Assembly: GCF_001552195.1 (NCBI RefSeq)
Contig: NZ_BCQS01000005.1
Location: 620,001 to 684,000 of the forward strand
Direction: 5' to 3'
Length of the DNA stretch: 64,000 nucleotides
From: Actinomadura latina NBRC 106108
GTDB taxonomy: Bacteria > Actinomycetota > Actinomycetes > Streptosporangiales > Streptosporangiaceae
Positions 8,701-17,897 of this stretch are shown here, in pieces; positions within the stretch are counted from its first letter, which is position 1, and each line of letters starts with the position of its first letter. The notes under the pieces are model-generated. The model made no database searches, was not told the DNA's origin, and saw only the letters and a list, made by a program, of their open reading frames with translations. A program made the translations under genes and the position numbers.

Positions 8701-11700
8701 ATGGGCGGTGACGTGCTCGAACGCTTCTCCCCGGCGACCCGCGACTGGTTCGCCCGGGCCTTCGCCGCGCCCACCCCGGCCCAGGCCGGGGCGTGGGAGT
8801 CGGTCGCGGGCGGCGACAACACGCTGGTCGTGGCGCCGACGGGGTCCGGCAAGACGCTCGCGGCGTTCCTGTGGTCACTCGACCGGCTGGCCACCGAGCC
8901 CGACCCGGCCGAACCGCTGCGGCGCTGCCGCGTCCTGTACGTGTCGCCGCTGAAGGCCCTCGCCGTCGACGTCGAGCGCAACCTGCGCGCTCCGCTGGCC
9001 GGCATCCGGCAGGCGGCGCGGCGGCTCGGCCTGCCCGAACCGGGCGTGCGGGTCGGGATGCGGTCCGGCGACACCCCGGCCGACGAGCGCCGCCGGCTCG
9101 CCGTCAAACCGCCGGACATCCTGATCACAACGCCGGAGTCGCTGTTCCTGATCCTCACCTCGCGGGCGCGCGAGTCGCTGCGCGGCGTCGAGACCGTCAT
9201 CGTGGACGAGGTGCACGCGGTGGCGGGCACCAAGCGCGGCGCGCACCTGGCGCTCTCCCTCGAACGCCTCGACGCCCTCCTCGAACGGCCCGCGCAGCGG
9301 ATCGGGCTGTCGGCGACCGTCCGCCCCACCGACGAGATGGCGGCGTTCCTCGGCGGGGCCAGGCCCGCGACGGTCGTCCAGCCGCGCTCGGAGAAGGTCT
9401 TCGACCTCGACATCGTCGTCCCCGTGGAGGACATGGGCGAGGTCGGCCAGTTCGTGGACGACTCCGGTACGGCCGACCCGCGCCAGCGCAGTATCTGGCC
9501 CCATGTCGAAGACCGCCTGCTCGACCTCATCCAGGCGCACCGCTCCACGCTCGTCTTCGCGAACTCGCGGCGGCTGGCCGAACGCCTCTGCGGACGGCTG
9601 AACGAACTCGCCCACGAACGCGCCACGGGCGAGGCCCTGCCCGAAGACCACTCCCCCGCCGCCACGATGGCCCAGGCGGGCGCCGCCAGGGGCGCGCCCG
9701 CGGAGATCGCCAGAGCGCACCACGGCTCGGTCTCCAAGGAGGAGCGGGCCGGTATCGAGAACGCCCTGAAGGAGGGGCGGCTCCCGGCGGTCGTGGCGAC
9801 GTCCAGCCTGGAACTGGGCATCGACATGGGCGCGGTGGACCTGGTCGTCCAGGTGGAGTCGCCGCCGTCGGTGGCCAACGGCCTCCAGCGGGTCGGACGC
9901 GCGGGCCACCAGGTCGGCGCCGTGTCCAAGGGCGTCATCTTCCCCAAGTACCGGGGCGACCTCGTCCAGACGACCGTGGTGGCCGAGCGCATGCGCGGCG
10001 GCGAGATCGAGGAGCTGCGCTACCCGCGCAACCCCCTGGACGTCCTCGCGCAGCAGATCGTCGCGATGGTCTCCATGGACGAGTGGACCGTCGACGACCT
10101 CGAATCACTCGTCAGGCAGGCGGCGCCCTACGCGACGCTCCCGCGTTCGGCGCTGGAGGCGACCCTCGACATGCTCGCCGGCCGCTACCCCGGCGACGAG
10201 TTCGGCGAGCTCCGGCCCCGCCTCGTCTGGGACCGCGTGACCGGCGTCCTGCGCGACCGCCCCGGCGCGCAGCGCCTCGCCGTGACCAGCGGCGGGACGA
10301 TCCCGGACCGCGGCCTGTTCGGGGTGTTCCTCGTCGGCGAGACTCCGTCCACCCGGGGGACGACCCCCGGAGCCCCCGGGAGGTCCCGCGTGGGCGAGCT
10401 GGACGAGGAGATGGTCTACGAGTCACGCGTCGGCGACGTGTTCGTCCTCGGCGCCAGCTCGTGGCGCATCGAGGACATCACGCCCGACCGGGTGCTCGTC
10501 TCGCCCGCGCCCGGCCAGCCCGGCAAGCTGCCGTTCTGGCACGGCGACACCCTCGGCCGTCCCGCCGAACTGGGCCGCGCGCTCGGCTCGTTCACCCGCG
10601 AGCTGGCCGGCCTGCCCGCGGCGGAGGCGCGGAGCCGCGTCTCCGCCGCCGGGCTGGACGACTGGGCCGCCGCCAACCTCGTGTCGTATCTGAGCGAGCA
10701 GCGCGAAGCCACGGGGCACGTCCCCGACGACCGCACGATGGTCGTCGAACGCTTCCGCGACGAGCTCGGCGACTGGCGGATGGTCGTCCACTCCCCGCTG
10801 GGCGCGCGCGTGCACGCGCCCTGGGCGCTCGCCATGGCGGGCCGCCTGCGCGAACGGTACGGCTTCGACGCGCAGGCCATGCACGCCGACGACGGCATCG
10901 TCATCCGCATCCCCGACATGGACGAGCCGCCCGGCCTCGACCTCGCCGTCTTCGACGCCGACGACATCGAGCGCATCGTCGTGGACGAACTGGGCGGGTC
11001 GGCGCTGTTCGCGGCCAGGTTCCGCGAGTGCGCCGCGCGCTCCCTGCTGCTGCCCCGCCGCCGTCCCGACAAGCGCATGCCGCTCTGGCAGCAGCGCCAG
11101 CGCGCCGCGCAGCTCCTCGCCGTCGCGAGCAAGTACCCGTCGTTCCCGATCGTGCTGGAGACGATGCGGGAGTGCCTGCAGGACGTGTTCGACGTCCCCG
11201 GCCTCGTGCAGCTCATGCGCGACCTGTCGGGACGCAAGGTCCGCATGGTCGAGGTGGAGACGCCCGAGCCGTCGCCCTATGCCCGATCCCTGCTGTTCCA
11301 CTACGTCGGCGCGTTCATGTACGAGGGCGACTCCCCCCTCGCCGAACGCCGCGCCCAGGCGCTCGCGCTCGACTCCGCGCTGCTCGCCGAACTCCTCGGC
11401 CAGGCCGACCTCCGCGAGCTGCTCGACCCCGACGCGGTCGCCGAGACCGAACGCGAACTCCAGCGCCTGGCCGCCGACCGCCGCGCCCGCGACCTGGAAG
11501 GCGTCGCCGACCTCCTCCGCACGCTGGGCCCTTTGACCACCGCGGAGGCCGCCGAACGCACGCTGCTCCCGGCGGCCGAGGCCGACACCGTCGACGTCAG
11601 GGCCTACGACGTGCGGGCCTACGACGTCCGGCCCGGCGACCCGTCCCCCGAGGTCGTCGGCGAGAGCGACCGGCCGGGCGCCGATGATGGCGCCTCCTCG

Positions 11701-13533
11701 GCCGGTGAGGGGCCACCGGTACGGGGCGACGCCGAAGGCGGCCATGGCCAGGCGGCGGCCGGTCCGGATGCCGCCGGGCACGCGGAGAGGCCCGCCCGCG
11801 CGGCGGTGGCGCAGGTGGCGCGGTGGCTGGTGGAGCTGGAGGGGGCTCGGCGGGCGATCCGGGTGCGGGTCGGGGGCGAGGAGCGGTGGGCCGCGATCGA
11901 GGACGCGGGGCGGCTCCGCGACGCGCTCGGTGCGCCGCTGCCCGTGGGCGTCCCGGAGGCGTTCCTGGAACCGGTGGGCGACCCGCTCGGCGACCTGATC
12001 TCCCGGTACGCGCGCACGCACGGGCCGTTCCGGGCGGAGCAGGCCGCCGCGCGGTTCGGGCTCGGCGTCGCCGTGGTCGTGGAGACGCTGCGGCGGCTGG
12101 CGGGCGCGGGACGCGTCGCCGAGGGCGAGTTCCTGCCCGTCGAGGCGGTGGCGGGCCCGCTCACGACCGAATGGTGCGACACCGGCGTCCTGCGGATGCT
12201 GCGGCGCCGCAGCCTGGCCCGGCTGCGGGCCGAGGTGGAGCCCTCGCCGCCGGAGTCGCTCGGCCGGTTCCTGCCGCTCTGGCACGGCATATCCGGCGGG
12301 TCGCGGCTGCGCGGCATCGAGGCGCTCGTCCAGGCGATCGAGCAACTGCAGGGCGCGGCCGTGCCCGCGTCGGCGCTGGAGTCGCTGATCCTGCCGTCGC
12401 GGGTGCCCGGCTACACCCCGGCCATGCTGGACGAGCTGACGTCCGCGGGCGAGGTCGTGTGGGCGGGCCAGGGCGGCCTGCCGGGCGGCGACGGCTGGGT
12501 GGCGCTCTACCTGGCCGACACCGCGCCGCTCCTCCTGCCGGAACCCGCGGAGATCACTCTCACGCCGGTGCACCAGGCCGTCCTGGACGCGCTGGGCGAC
12601 GGCGGCGCCCACTTCTTCCGCACGCTGTCCGACCGGGTGAACAGGGACGTCACCGCCGATGACGCCGGCCTGGTCACCGCCGTGTGGGACCTCGTGTGGT
12701 CCGGGCGCCTCACCAACGACACGATGGCTCCGCTGCGCGCCGCGCTGGGATCCGGCCGTCCGACGCACCGTTCCCGGACGACGCGCCGCGGCCGTCCCGT
12801 CCTGCCGTCGCGGACGGGCCCGCCCACGGTCGCCGGGCGCTGGTGGCCGCTCCCCCAGCGGGAGACCACCGCGACACTGCGCTCCCACGCCCTCGCCGAG
12901 GCCCTGCTGGAGCGGTACGGCATCGTCATGCGCGGCGCCGTCGCGGCCGAGCGCACACCCGGCGGGTTCTCCGCCGTCTACCCGGTGCTGCGCGCCTTCG
13001 AGGAGACGGGCCGGTGCCGCCGGGGCTACTTCGTCGAGGGCCTGGGGGCCGCCCAGTTCGCCCTGCCGGGCGCCGTCGACCGGCTCCGCGCCCTCCGCCC
13101 CGCCGCCGCTCCCCCCGACGACATCTCCGCGCTGTGGGAGACACCCCGCAAAGCCGGCGTCCGCGCGCTCGTCCTGGCCGCCGCCGACCCCGCCAACCCG
13201 TACGGGGCGGCGCTGCCCTGGCCGGGACGCGACGACGAGGTCGCCAGCGGCCACAAGCCCGGACGCAAGGCCGGCGCACTGGTCGTCCTGGTCGAGGGCC
13301 GCCTCGTCCTCTACGTCGAGCGCGGCGGCCGCACCCTCCTCACCTGGGCCGACGACCCGGACGTCCTGCAACCGGCGGTCGACGCGCTGGCGCTGGCGGT
13401 CCGCGAGGGCGCACTGGGCAAGCTGACCGTCGAACGCGCCGACGGCGAGGCGATCAACGACTCCCCGCTGGCCGCCGCCCTGGAGTCGGCGGGCTTCCAT
13501 CCGACCCCCCGCGGCCTCCGCCTCCGCTCCTGA
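8701..13533 (+). CDS. lhr: ATP-dependent helicase Lhr (long form)
   Basis: Lhr is a very large superfamily 2 DNA helicase moving 3'-5' on single strands, linked to DNA repair in mycobacteria. The 1610-residue protein has the Q-like motif, Walker A APTGSGKT, the DEVH box (IVDEVHAVAGTKRG), SAT motif (GLSATVRP) and helicase C-terminal motifs (ATSSLELGIDMG, QRVGRAGHQ). Winged-helix and Lhr-core regions follow, then the long C-terminal domain of unclear function. A low-complexity linker (near residues 960-1040) includes the duplicated VRAYDVRAYDV. The ATG at 8701 fits the family start. A Nei glycosylase, often adjacent to lhr in other actinobacteria, is encoded 9.5 kb downstream. Confidence 0.95.
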   Translation: MGGDVLERFSPATRDWFARAFAAPTPAQAGAWESVAGGDNTLVVAPTGSGKTLAAFLWSLDRLATEPDPAEPLRRCRVLYVSPLKALAVDVERNLRAPLAGIRQAARRLGLPEPGVRVGMRSGDTPADERRRLAVKPPDILITTPESLFLILTSRARESLRGVETVIVDEVHAVAGTKRGAHLALSLERLDALLERPAQRIGLSATVRPTDEMAAFLGGARPATVVQPRSEKVFDLDIVVPVEDMGEVGQFVDDSGTADPRQRSIWPHVEDRLLDLIQAHRSTLVFANSRRLAERLCGRLNELAHERATGEALPEDHSPAATMAQAGAARGAPAEIARAHHGSVSKEERAGIENALKEGRLPAVVATSSLELGIDMGAVDLVVQVESPPSVANGLQRVGRAGHQVGAVSKGVIFPKYRGDLVQTTVVAERMRGGEIEELRYPRNPLDVLAQQIVAMVSMDEWTVDDLESLVRQAAPYATLPRSALEATLDMLAGRYPGDEFGELRPRLVWDRVTGVLRDRPGAQRLAVTSGGTIPDRGLFGVFLVGETPSTRGTTPGAPGRSRVGELDEEMVYESRVGDVFVLGASSWRIEDITPDRVLVSPAPGQPGKLPFWHGDTLGRPAELGRALGSFTRELAGLPAAEARSRVSAAGLDDWAAANLVSYLSEQREATGHVPDDRTMVVERFRDELGDWRMVVHSPLGARVHAPWALAMAGRLRERYGFDAQAMHADDGIVIRIPDMDEPPGLDLAVFDADDIERIVVDELGGSALFAARFRECAARSLLLPRRRPDKRMPLWQQRQRAAQLLAVASKYPSFPIVLETMRECLQDVFDVPGLVQLMRDLSGRKVRMVEVETPEPSPYARSLLFHYVGAFMYEGDSPLAERRAQALALDSALLAELLGQADLRELLDPDAVAETERELQRLAADRRARDLEGVADLLRTLGPLTTAEAAERTLLPAAEADTVDVRAYDVRAYDVRPGDPSPEVVGESDRPGADDGASSAGEGPPVRGDAEGGHGQAAAGPDAAGHAERPARAAVAQVARWLVELEGARRAIRVRVGGEERWAAIEDAGRLRDALGAPLPVGVPEAFLEPVGDPLGDLISRYARTHGPFRAEQAAARFGLGVAVVVETLRRLAGAGRVAEGEFLPVEAVAGPLTTEWCDTGVLRMLRRRSLARLRAEVEPSPPESLGRFLPLWHGISGGSRLRGIEALVQAIEQLQGAAVPASALESLILPSRVPGYTPAMLDELTSAGEVVWAGQGGLPGGDGWVALYLADTAPLLLPEPAEITLTPVHQAVLDALGDGGAHFFRTLSDRVNRDVTADDAGLVTAVWDLVWSGRLTNDTMAPLRAALGSGRPTHRSRTTRRGRPVLPSRTGPPTVAGRWWPLPQRETTATLRSHALAEALLERYGIVMRGAVAAERTPGGFSAVYPVLRAFEETGRCRRGYFVEGLGAAQFALPGAVDRLRALRPAAAPPDDISALWETPRKAGVRALVLAAADPANPYGAALPWPGRDDEVASGHKPGRKAGALVVLVEGRLVLYVERGGRTLLTWADDPDVLQPAVDALALAVREGALGKLTVERADGEAINDSPLAAALESAGFHPTPRGLRLRS

Positions 13534-13644
13534 TCGCGGGCCGGGGAGCGGCGGCACGAGCACCGCGGGCCCGGACGGCTCGCGGCCGGTGCATCCGGCG
13601 CGCGCCGCCGCCGTCCTCCGTGCCGCCGGCCCGTCCCCGCAGGC

Positions 13645-15987
13645 TCAGCGGCGGCCCTTGAACATGCTGATGAGGCCGCGGAGGGCGCGTTCGTCCAGGG
13701 AGCCGAAGGGGTTGTCGTGGACCAGGTAGGTCCATGTCGCGGAGGGGCGCTTCAGTCCGGCGGAGTCCAGGTCGATGCCGTCCTCGGTGGCGGTCAGGGC
13801 CTCGAATACCTCCACCGAGCGTTTCCGGGCGTCACCGAGGAGGCGCTTGCCCGCGGGGACGGCCTCGCGGTTGAACTCGACCAGGGGGTCCAGGCCGCGG
13901 CCGAGGGAGCGCAGGTGGATGCCCTCCCGCAGGTCGGCGAGGTAGGCGAGGTGCTCGGCCCAGCAGCGGTCCAGCTGGTAGAGGACGACCTGGCGGGCGG
14001 CGGAGGACACCGCGTCCGCGCCGGCGGCCTTGGTGAGCTCGGCGTGCTTCTCCGGCGCCGACGACGCCATGGCCTTGTCAGCGGCGTCACCGTGCAGGAC
14101 GGCGTCGCGTTCGGTGAGCAGTTCGCGGCGCTGCAGCCCGATCAGGTGGTTGTAGCGCCAGGTGTTGCGGTGCAGTTCGAGGTCGACGCCTTCGGCGACG
14201 CGCTGGGCGTGGCCGACGATCCAGTGCGTGCCCTTGTCGGTGATGAGCCCGTCGTCGTCCAAGGGGGCCTTGGTCTTCTCGTCGGGGGCGTAGCGGGTGA
14301 CGAGGTCGTCCTGGAGGCTGGTGAAGAAGACGGAGGCGCCGGGGTCGCCCTGGCGGCCGGCGCGGCCGCGGAGCTGGTCGTCCAGGCGGCTGCTGTGGTA
14401 GCGGCCCGTGCCGATGACCAGCAGGCCGCCGGCCTCGGCCACGCGGTCGTGGTCGGAGCCGGGCGTGTCGGCCGGCGCCGTGCCGGGCGCGGCGGCCGGG
14501 CTGCCGCCGAGGCGGATGTCGGTGCCGCGGCCCGCCATCTGGGTGGAGACCGTGATGGCGCCGCGGGCCCCGGCCTCGGCGATGATCGCGGCCTCTTCGG
14601 CGTCGTTCTTGGCGTTCAGGACGACCCGGTCGAGCCCCGCGCGGGCGAGGCTGCGGGCCAGCCGCTCGGACTCGGCGACGTCGCCGGTGCCGATCAGCAC
14701 CGGGCGGCCGGTCGCGTGCGCGGCGGCGACCTCCTCGACGATCGCGACCTCCTTGTCCGCCGCGGTCGCGTAGAGGCGGTCCGGCCGGTCGTCGCGGACG
14801 CAGGGCCGGTTGGGCGGGACCACCGCGATCTGCAGCGCGTAGAACTCGGTTAGCTGGCCGGATACGGCCATCGCGGTACCGGTCATCCCGCACCGGGCGG
14901 GATAGCGCCCGATCAGCTCCTGGACGGTGATCGAGTCGAGGATCTCGCCGCTCGGGGACGCCTCCAGGGCCTCCTTCGCCTCGACCGCGGCCTGCAGGCC
15001 GTCGGGCCAGCGCTGCAGCAGCGCGACCCGGCCGCGCGATTCGCTGATGAGCTTCACGGCGCCGTCCCGGACGATGTAGTCCACGTCGCGGTGCAGCAGG
15101 ACTTCGGCGTGCAGGGCCACGTTCACGGCGGTGAGGGTGCGCAGGTTCCCGGGCGCGTAGAGGTCGAGGCCGAGGACGCGTTCCACCTCGCGCGTCCCGG
15201 CGGGCGTGAGCTGGACGTTCCGCGCCTCGTCGTCGGTCGCGTAGTGCAGGCCGGGCCGCAGCCGCCGGACGAGGTCGGCGTACCGGGGGTCGGCGGCGTC
15301 GAGGTCGGCGGCGCCGGCGAGGACGAGCGGCACCATGGCCTCGTCCACCAGCACCGAGTCGGCCTCGTCGATCAGCGCGACGGACGGCTCGGGCAGCACG
15401 ACGTCGGCGGGGCTGGTCACGAGCCGGTCCCGCAGGAGGTCGAACCCGACCTCGCTGACCGGCGCGTACGTCACGTCGGCCCGGTACGCCGCCCGGCGCT
15501 CGTCCGGTGTGGACGACTGCCCGACCCAGCCGGTGGTCACGCCGAGCATCGCGTGCAGCGGCCCCATCCACTCGGCGTCGCGGCGCGCCAGGTAGTCGTT
15601 GACCGACATGACGTGGACCCGGCGGCCGCGCAGCGCGTAGCCGGCGGCGGCCAGCGCCCCGGACAGGGTCTTGCCCTCGCCGGTGGCCATCTCGGCGACG
15701 TGCCCGGACAGCAGCGCGAGCGTCCCGATCAACTGGACGTCGAACGGCCGCTCCCCCAGCGTCCGGCGGGCGGCCTCCCGGCCGAGGGCGCACAGCTCCG
15801 CCAGGTCCCCCTCCTCGCGGACCTCTCTCGCACGCAGGGCGGACGCGGCGGCGGTCAACTCGGCGTCGGACAGTTTCCGTACGCCGGCCTCGCGCTTCCC
15901 CGCCTGGTCCACGACGGCCCGGAAGGGCGCCAGGTCGACGCTGCCCGGCTTCTGCACGAGCCGCCGCAGCCGGTCACGCAGCGCCAT
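13645..15987 (-). CDS. secA2: Accessory Sec translocase ATPase SecA2
   Basis: SecA2 is a motor ATPase exporting a subset of proteins through the SecYEG channel. The 780-residue protein is shorter than housekeeping SecA and lacks the C-terminal zinc-binding tail. It has Walker A MATGEGKTL, the VNDYLA segment, the DEAD-box equivalent ALIDEADSVLVDEA, the preprotein cross-linking region, the second nucleotide-binding fold with STQMAGRGTDI, and QLRGRAGRQGDPG. The start MALRDRLRRL is close to the family norm. It converges with lhr across a 111-bp gap in which I see no clear terminator. No SecA2 substrate is recognisable nearby. Confidence 0.93.
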   Translation of the reverse strand: MALRDRLRRLVQKPGSVDLAPFRAVVDQAGKREAGVRKLSDAELTAAASALRAREVREEGDLAELCALGREAARRTLGERPFDVQLIGTLALLSGHVAEMATGEGKTLSGALAAAGYALRGRRVHVMSVNDYLARRDAEWMGPLHAMLGVTTGWVGQSSTPDERRAAYRADVTYAPVSEVGFDLLRDRLVTSPADVVLPEPSVALIDEADSVLVDEAMVPLVLAGAADLDAADPRYADLVRRLRPGLHYATDDEARNVQLTPAGTREVERVLGLDLYAPGNLRTLTAVNVALHAEVLLHRDVDYIVRDGAVKLISESRGRVALLQRWPDGLQAAVEAKEALEASPSGEILDSITVQELIGRYPARCGMTGTAMAVSGQLTEFYALQIAVVPPNRPCVRDDRPDRLYATAADKEVAIVEEVAAAHATGRPVLIGTGDVAESERLARSLARAGLDRVVLNAKNDAEEAAIIAEAGARGAITVSTQMAGRGTDIRLGGSPAAAPGTAPADTPGSDHDRVAEAGGLLVIGTGRYHSSRLDDQLRGRAGRQGDPGASVFFTSLQDDLVTRYAPDEKTKAPLDDDGLITDKGTHWIVGHAQRVAEGVDLELHRNTWRYNHLIGLQRRELLTERDAVLHGDAADKAMASSAPEKHAELTKAAGADAVSSAARQVVLYQLDRCWAEHLAYLADLREGIHLRSLGRGLDPLVEFNREAVPAGKRLLGDARKRSVEVFEALTATEDGIDLDSAGLKRPSATWTYLVHDNPFGSLDERALRGLISMFKGRR

Positions 15988-16218
15988 GGCCCCTCGGTTC
16001 TTCGCTCACGGTCCCCCCAACGGCGGATACGGGATGGTCGTTCCCCTCAATGATCCCAGGGGGAACCCGGAAGGCGGCCGGGGCGTCCTACGCTGCTGGT
16101 CGGACCTCGATCTCATTCCTCGGACGGATCCCCGGCCCCCTCTCGTTTGAGAGCATGAAGGCATCACGGGGTTTGCGGTGGCCAAGGGGAAAGCGCCACC
16201 GCGGAACGGGGTTTCGCC

Positions 16219-16353
16219 ATGACACCTACGGCACGGAAGGCCGCCGCGCTCCGGCGCAAGCGCCAGATCATCAGTCAGACCGTCATCGACCGCGCGCTGA
16301 ACGACCCGCGGCGCCACCGGGAGGCCGCCGTCGCGGCGGCGCCCGCCAAGTAG
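16219..16353 (+). CDS. Small basic protein of unknown function
   Basis: A 44-codon open frame encoding MTPTARKAAALRRKRQIISQ followed by TVIDRALNDP and an Ala/Arg-rich end. It is strongly basic and probably helical; I do not recognise a family. Support for a real gene is moderate: an in-frame ATG with a G-rich stretch (AACGGGG) upstream, an 8-bp hairpin (GCGGTGGC/GCCACCGC) just before it, and a strong terminator hairpin about 30 bp after its stop. It lies alone between secA2 (divergent) and the ROK gene (convergent). Chance occurrence in GC-rich DNA cannot be excluded. Confidence 0.45.
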   Translation: MTPTARKAAALRRKRQIISQTVIDRALNDPRRHREAAVAAAPAK

Positions 16354-16382
16354 CCGCGCTGGGAACGCTCCCGCGCGAGAGA

Positions 16383-16414
16383 AAGTGCCCCCCGCCGCCG
16401 GGCGGGGGGCACTT
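16383..16414. terminator. Bidirectional hairpin terminator
   Basis: A perfect 14-bp stem (AAGTGCCCCCCGCC / GGCGGGGGGCACTT) with a 4-base loop lies between the convergent 44-codon ORF and ROK gene. It ends in CACTT-GCGTTT on the plus strand and CACTTTC on the minus strand. Confidence 0.85.
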
Positions 16415-16420
16415 GCGTTT

Positions 16421-17644
16421 CTAGGACGCCCCGTCCGCGGAGAAGACGTCGTCGCGGGCCTTCTGCAGCGCTGCGTACAGGGCGCCGCGCAGCACCGGGT
16501 TGCCCTCCACCTCGGTCACGGCCACGGTCGGCCGGGTGGGGCTGATGCGGCCGACGATCCGCTCGATGCGGGTCGCGAGGGGCCGTCCTCCGGCCCGGCC
16601 GAGGCTGCCCGACAGCACGACGAGCCCCGGGTCCAGGACGATGTTGACCGAGGTCACGCCGTAGGAGATGCGGGTGGCGAGCTCGTCCAGGAACGGCCCG
16701 CCGCGGCTTTCGTCGGCGGCGGCCGCGCTGACGCAGTCGAACGCGGTCGCCTCGGCGATCCCGTGCTCGTGGGCGAGGGCCCGGACGGCGTCCGCGCCGA
16801 CCAGCGCGCCGTAGCCGCCGGCGAGGGTCGGGATGTTCCAGGAGGTCGACTCGATGACGCCCTCGTCCTTCGGGCCGCGCCGGGCGGCGCCGAGCGGCAG
16901 CGGCGCGCCGGGCACCGGCAGGTAGCCGATCTCCCCGGCGCCGCCCCACCGGCCGCGGTGCAGCCGGCCGCCGAGCATGACCGACAGGCCCATGCCGCGG
17001 TCGAACCACATGAGGGCGAAGTCGTCGGCGTGATGGGCGGCGCCGTAGGCGCGTTCGGCGATGGCGGCGAGGTTGACGTCGTTCTCGATGGTCACGGGCC
17101 GGCGCAGGTCGGTCCGCAGCGCGGCGAGGACGCCCTCGTGCCAGGACGGCAGGTCGAAGGCGAACTGGACGTCGCCCGAGCGCGGGTCGACGACGCCGGG
17201 CGTCCCGATGACGAAGGCGCTCAGCTTCGACACCGCGACCTTGGCGGAGCGGCACGCCTTGACGACGGCGTTGTGCACGGTCTTCACCGGCTCGTCGGCG
17301 CCGTTCGGGTCCACGGTGACCTGGGCGGTGAGGTGCCCGGTGATGTCGGCGACGCCGGCGGTGATCCCGTCCGGCCCGACCTCCAGCCCGGCGACGTAGG
17401 CGCTGGACGGCACGACGGCGTACAGGGCGGCGTTGGGGCCCCGCCCCCCGGCCTGCTCGCCGACGACCGAGACGAGCCCGCGGTCCTCCAGTCTCGACAA
17501 CAGCTGAGAGGCGGTTACCTTCGATAGCCCGGTGTGCTCGCCGATCTGCGCGCGGGTCAGCGGGCCCTGCTCGACGAGCAGGTCCAGCGCCGCGCGGTCG
17601 TTGAGCTCACGCAGCAGCCTCGGCGTTCCCGGGCGTCTGGCCAT
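16421..17644 (-). CDS. ROK family transcriptional repressor
   Basis: A 407-residue ROK (repressor/ORF/kinase) regulator. The N-terminus is a winged helix (GPLTRAQIGEHTGLSKVTAS as the helix-turn-helix). The rest is a sugar-kinase-like fold with GTPGVVDP, ENDVNLAAIAE and GAGEIGYLPV. In place of the usual ROK zinc-binding cysteine cluster I see no CxCGxxGC motif, so metal binding is doubtful. It is divergent from the sugar ABC operon at 17898, so it most likely represses that operon until a sugar or sugar phosphate binds. The effector is unknown; an amino sugar is plausible from the GH3 gene. Confidence 0.9.
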   Translation of the reverse strand: MARRPGTPRLLRELNDRAALDLLVEQGPLTRAQIGEHTGLSKVTASQLLSRLEDRGLVSVVGEQAGGRGPNAALYAVVPSSAYVAGLEVGPDGITAGVADITGHLTAQVTVDPNGADEPVKTVHNAVVKACRSAKVAVSKLSAFVIGTPGVVDPRSGDVQFAFDLPSWHEGVLAALRTDLRRPVTIENDVNLAAIAERAYGAAHHADDFALMWFDRGMGLSVMLGGRLHRGRWGGAGEIGYLPVPGAPLPLGAARRGPKDEGVIESTSWNIPTLAGGYGALVGADAVRALAHEHGIAEATAFDCVSAAAADESRGGPFLDELATRISYGVTSVNIVLDPGLVVLSGSLGRAGGRPLATRIERIVGRISPTRPTVAVTEVEGNPVLRGALYAALQKARDDVFSADGAS

Positions 17645-17670
17645 GCCGGCCCCCTCGATGTCTCAATCCG

Positions 17671-17712
17671 CTAACGAGCAGTTTTGTTTAGGAAAGTTTC
17701 TTGTTAGTTTAC
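17671..17712. promoter_or_regulatory. Candidate ROK operator in divergent promoter region
   Basis: A conspicuously AT-rich patch in the ROK/ABC intergenic region holds the near-perfect inverted repeat CTAACGAG (17671-17678) / CTTGTTAG (17700-17707) around GTTTTGTTTAGGAAAGTTT. ROK repressors such as NagC and XylR bind AT-rich palindromes of this kind. The location just upstream of the ROK gene supports autoregulation; binding is inferred. Confidence 0.5.
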
Positions 17713-17897
17713 GCCCAAGCGCCGACCGGTCCGGTACCCCGGGCCGGGGGCGCGCGCAGAGCGCGGACAGGCGAGCAGGGCGCCCGTGAGCGATGCGAAA
17801 GCGAGAGGGACATGGCCGAGACCTTAAAGGGTCGGGGCCGTATCCCTGGCACGCGGGCCACAAGGCCGCGCGAGGCGATGCCGGAAAGGATCCCCCA

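Noticed and set aside
10423..13563. 1046-codon open frame antisense to lhr
   Set aside because: Lhr motifs are complete on the plus strand. The antisense product is Arg/Gly/Val-rich without domains, as expected for high-GC antisense frames.
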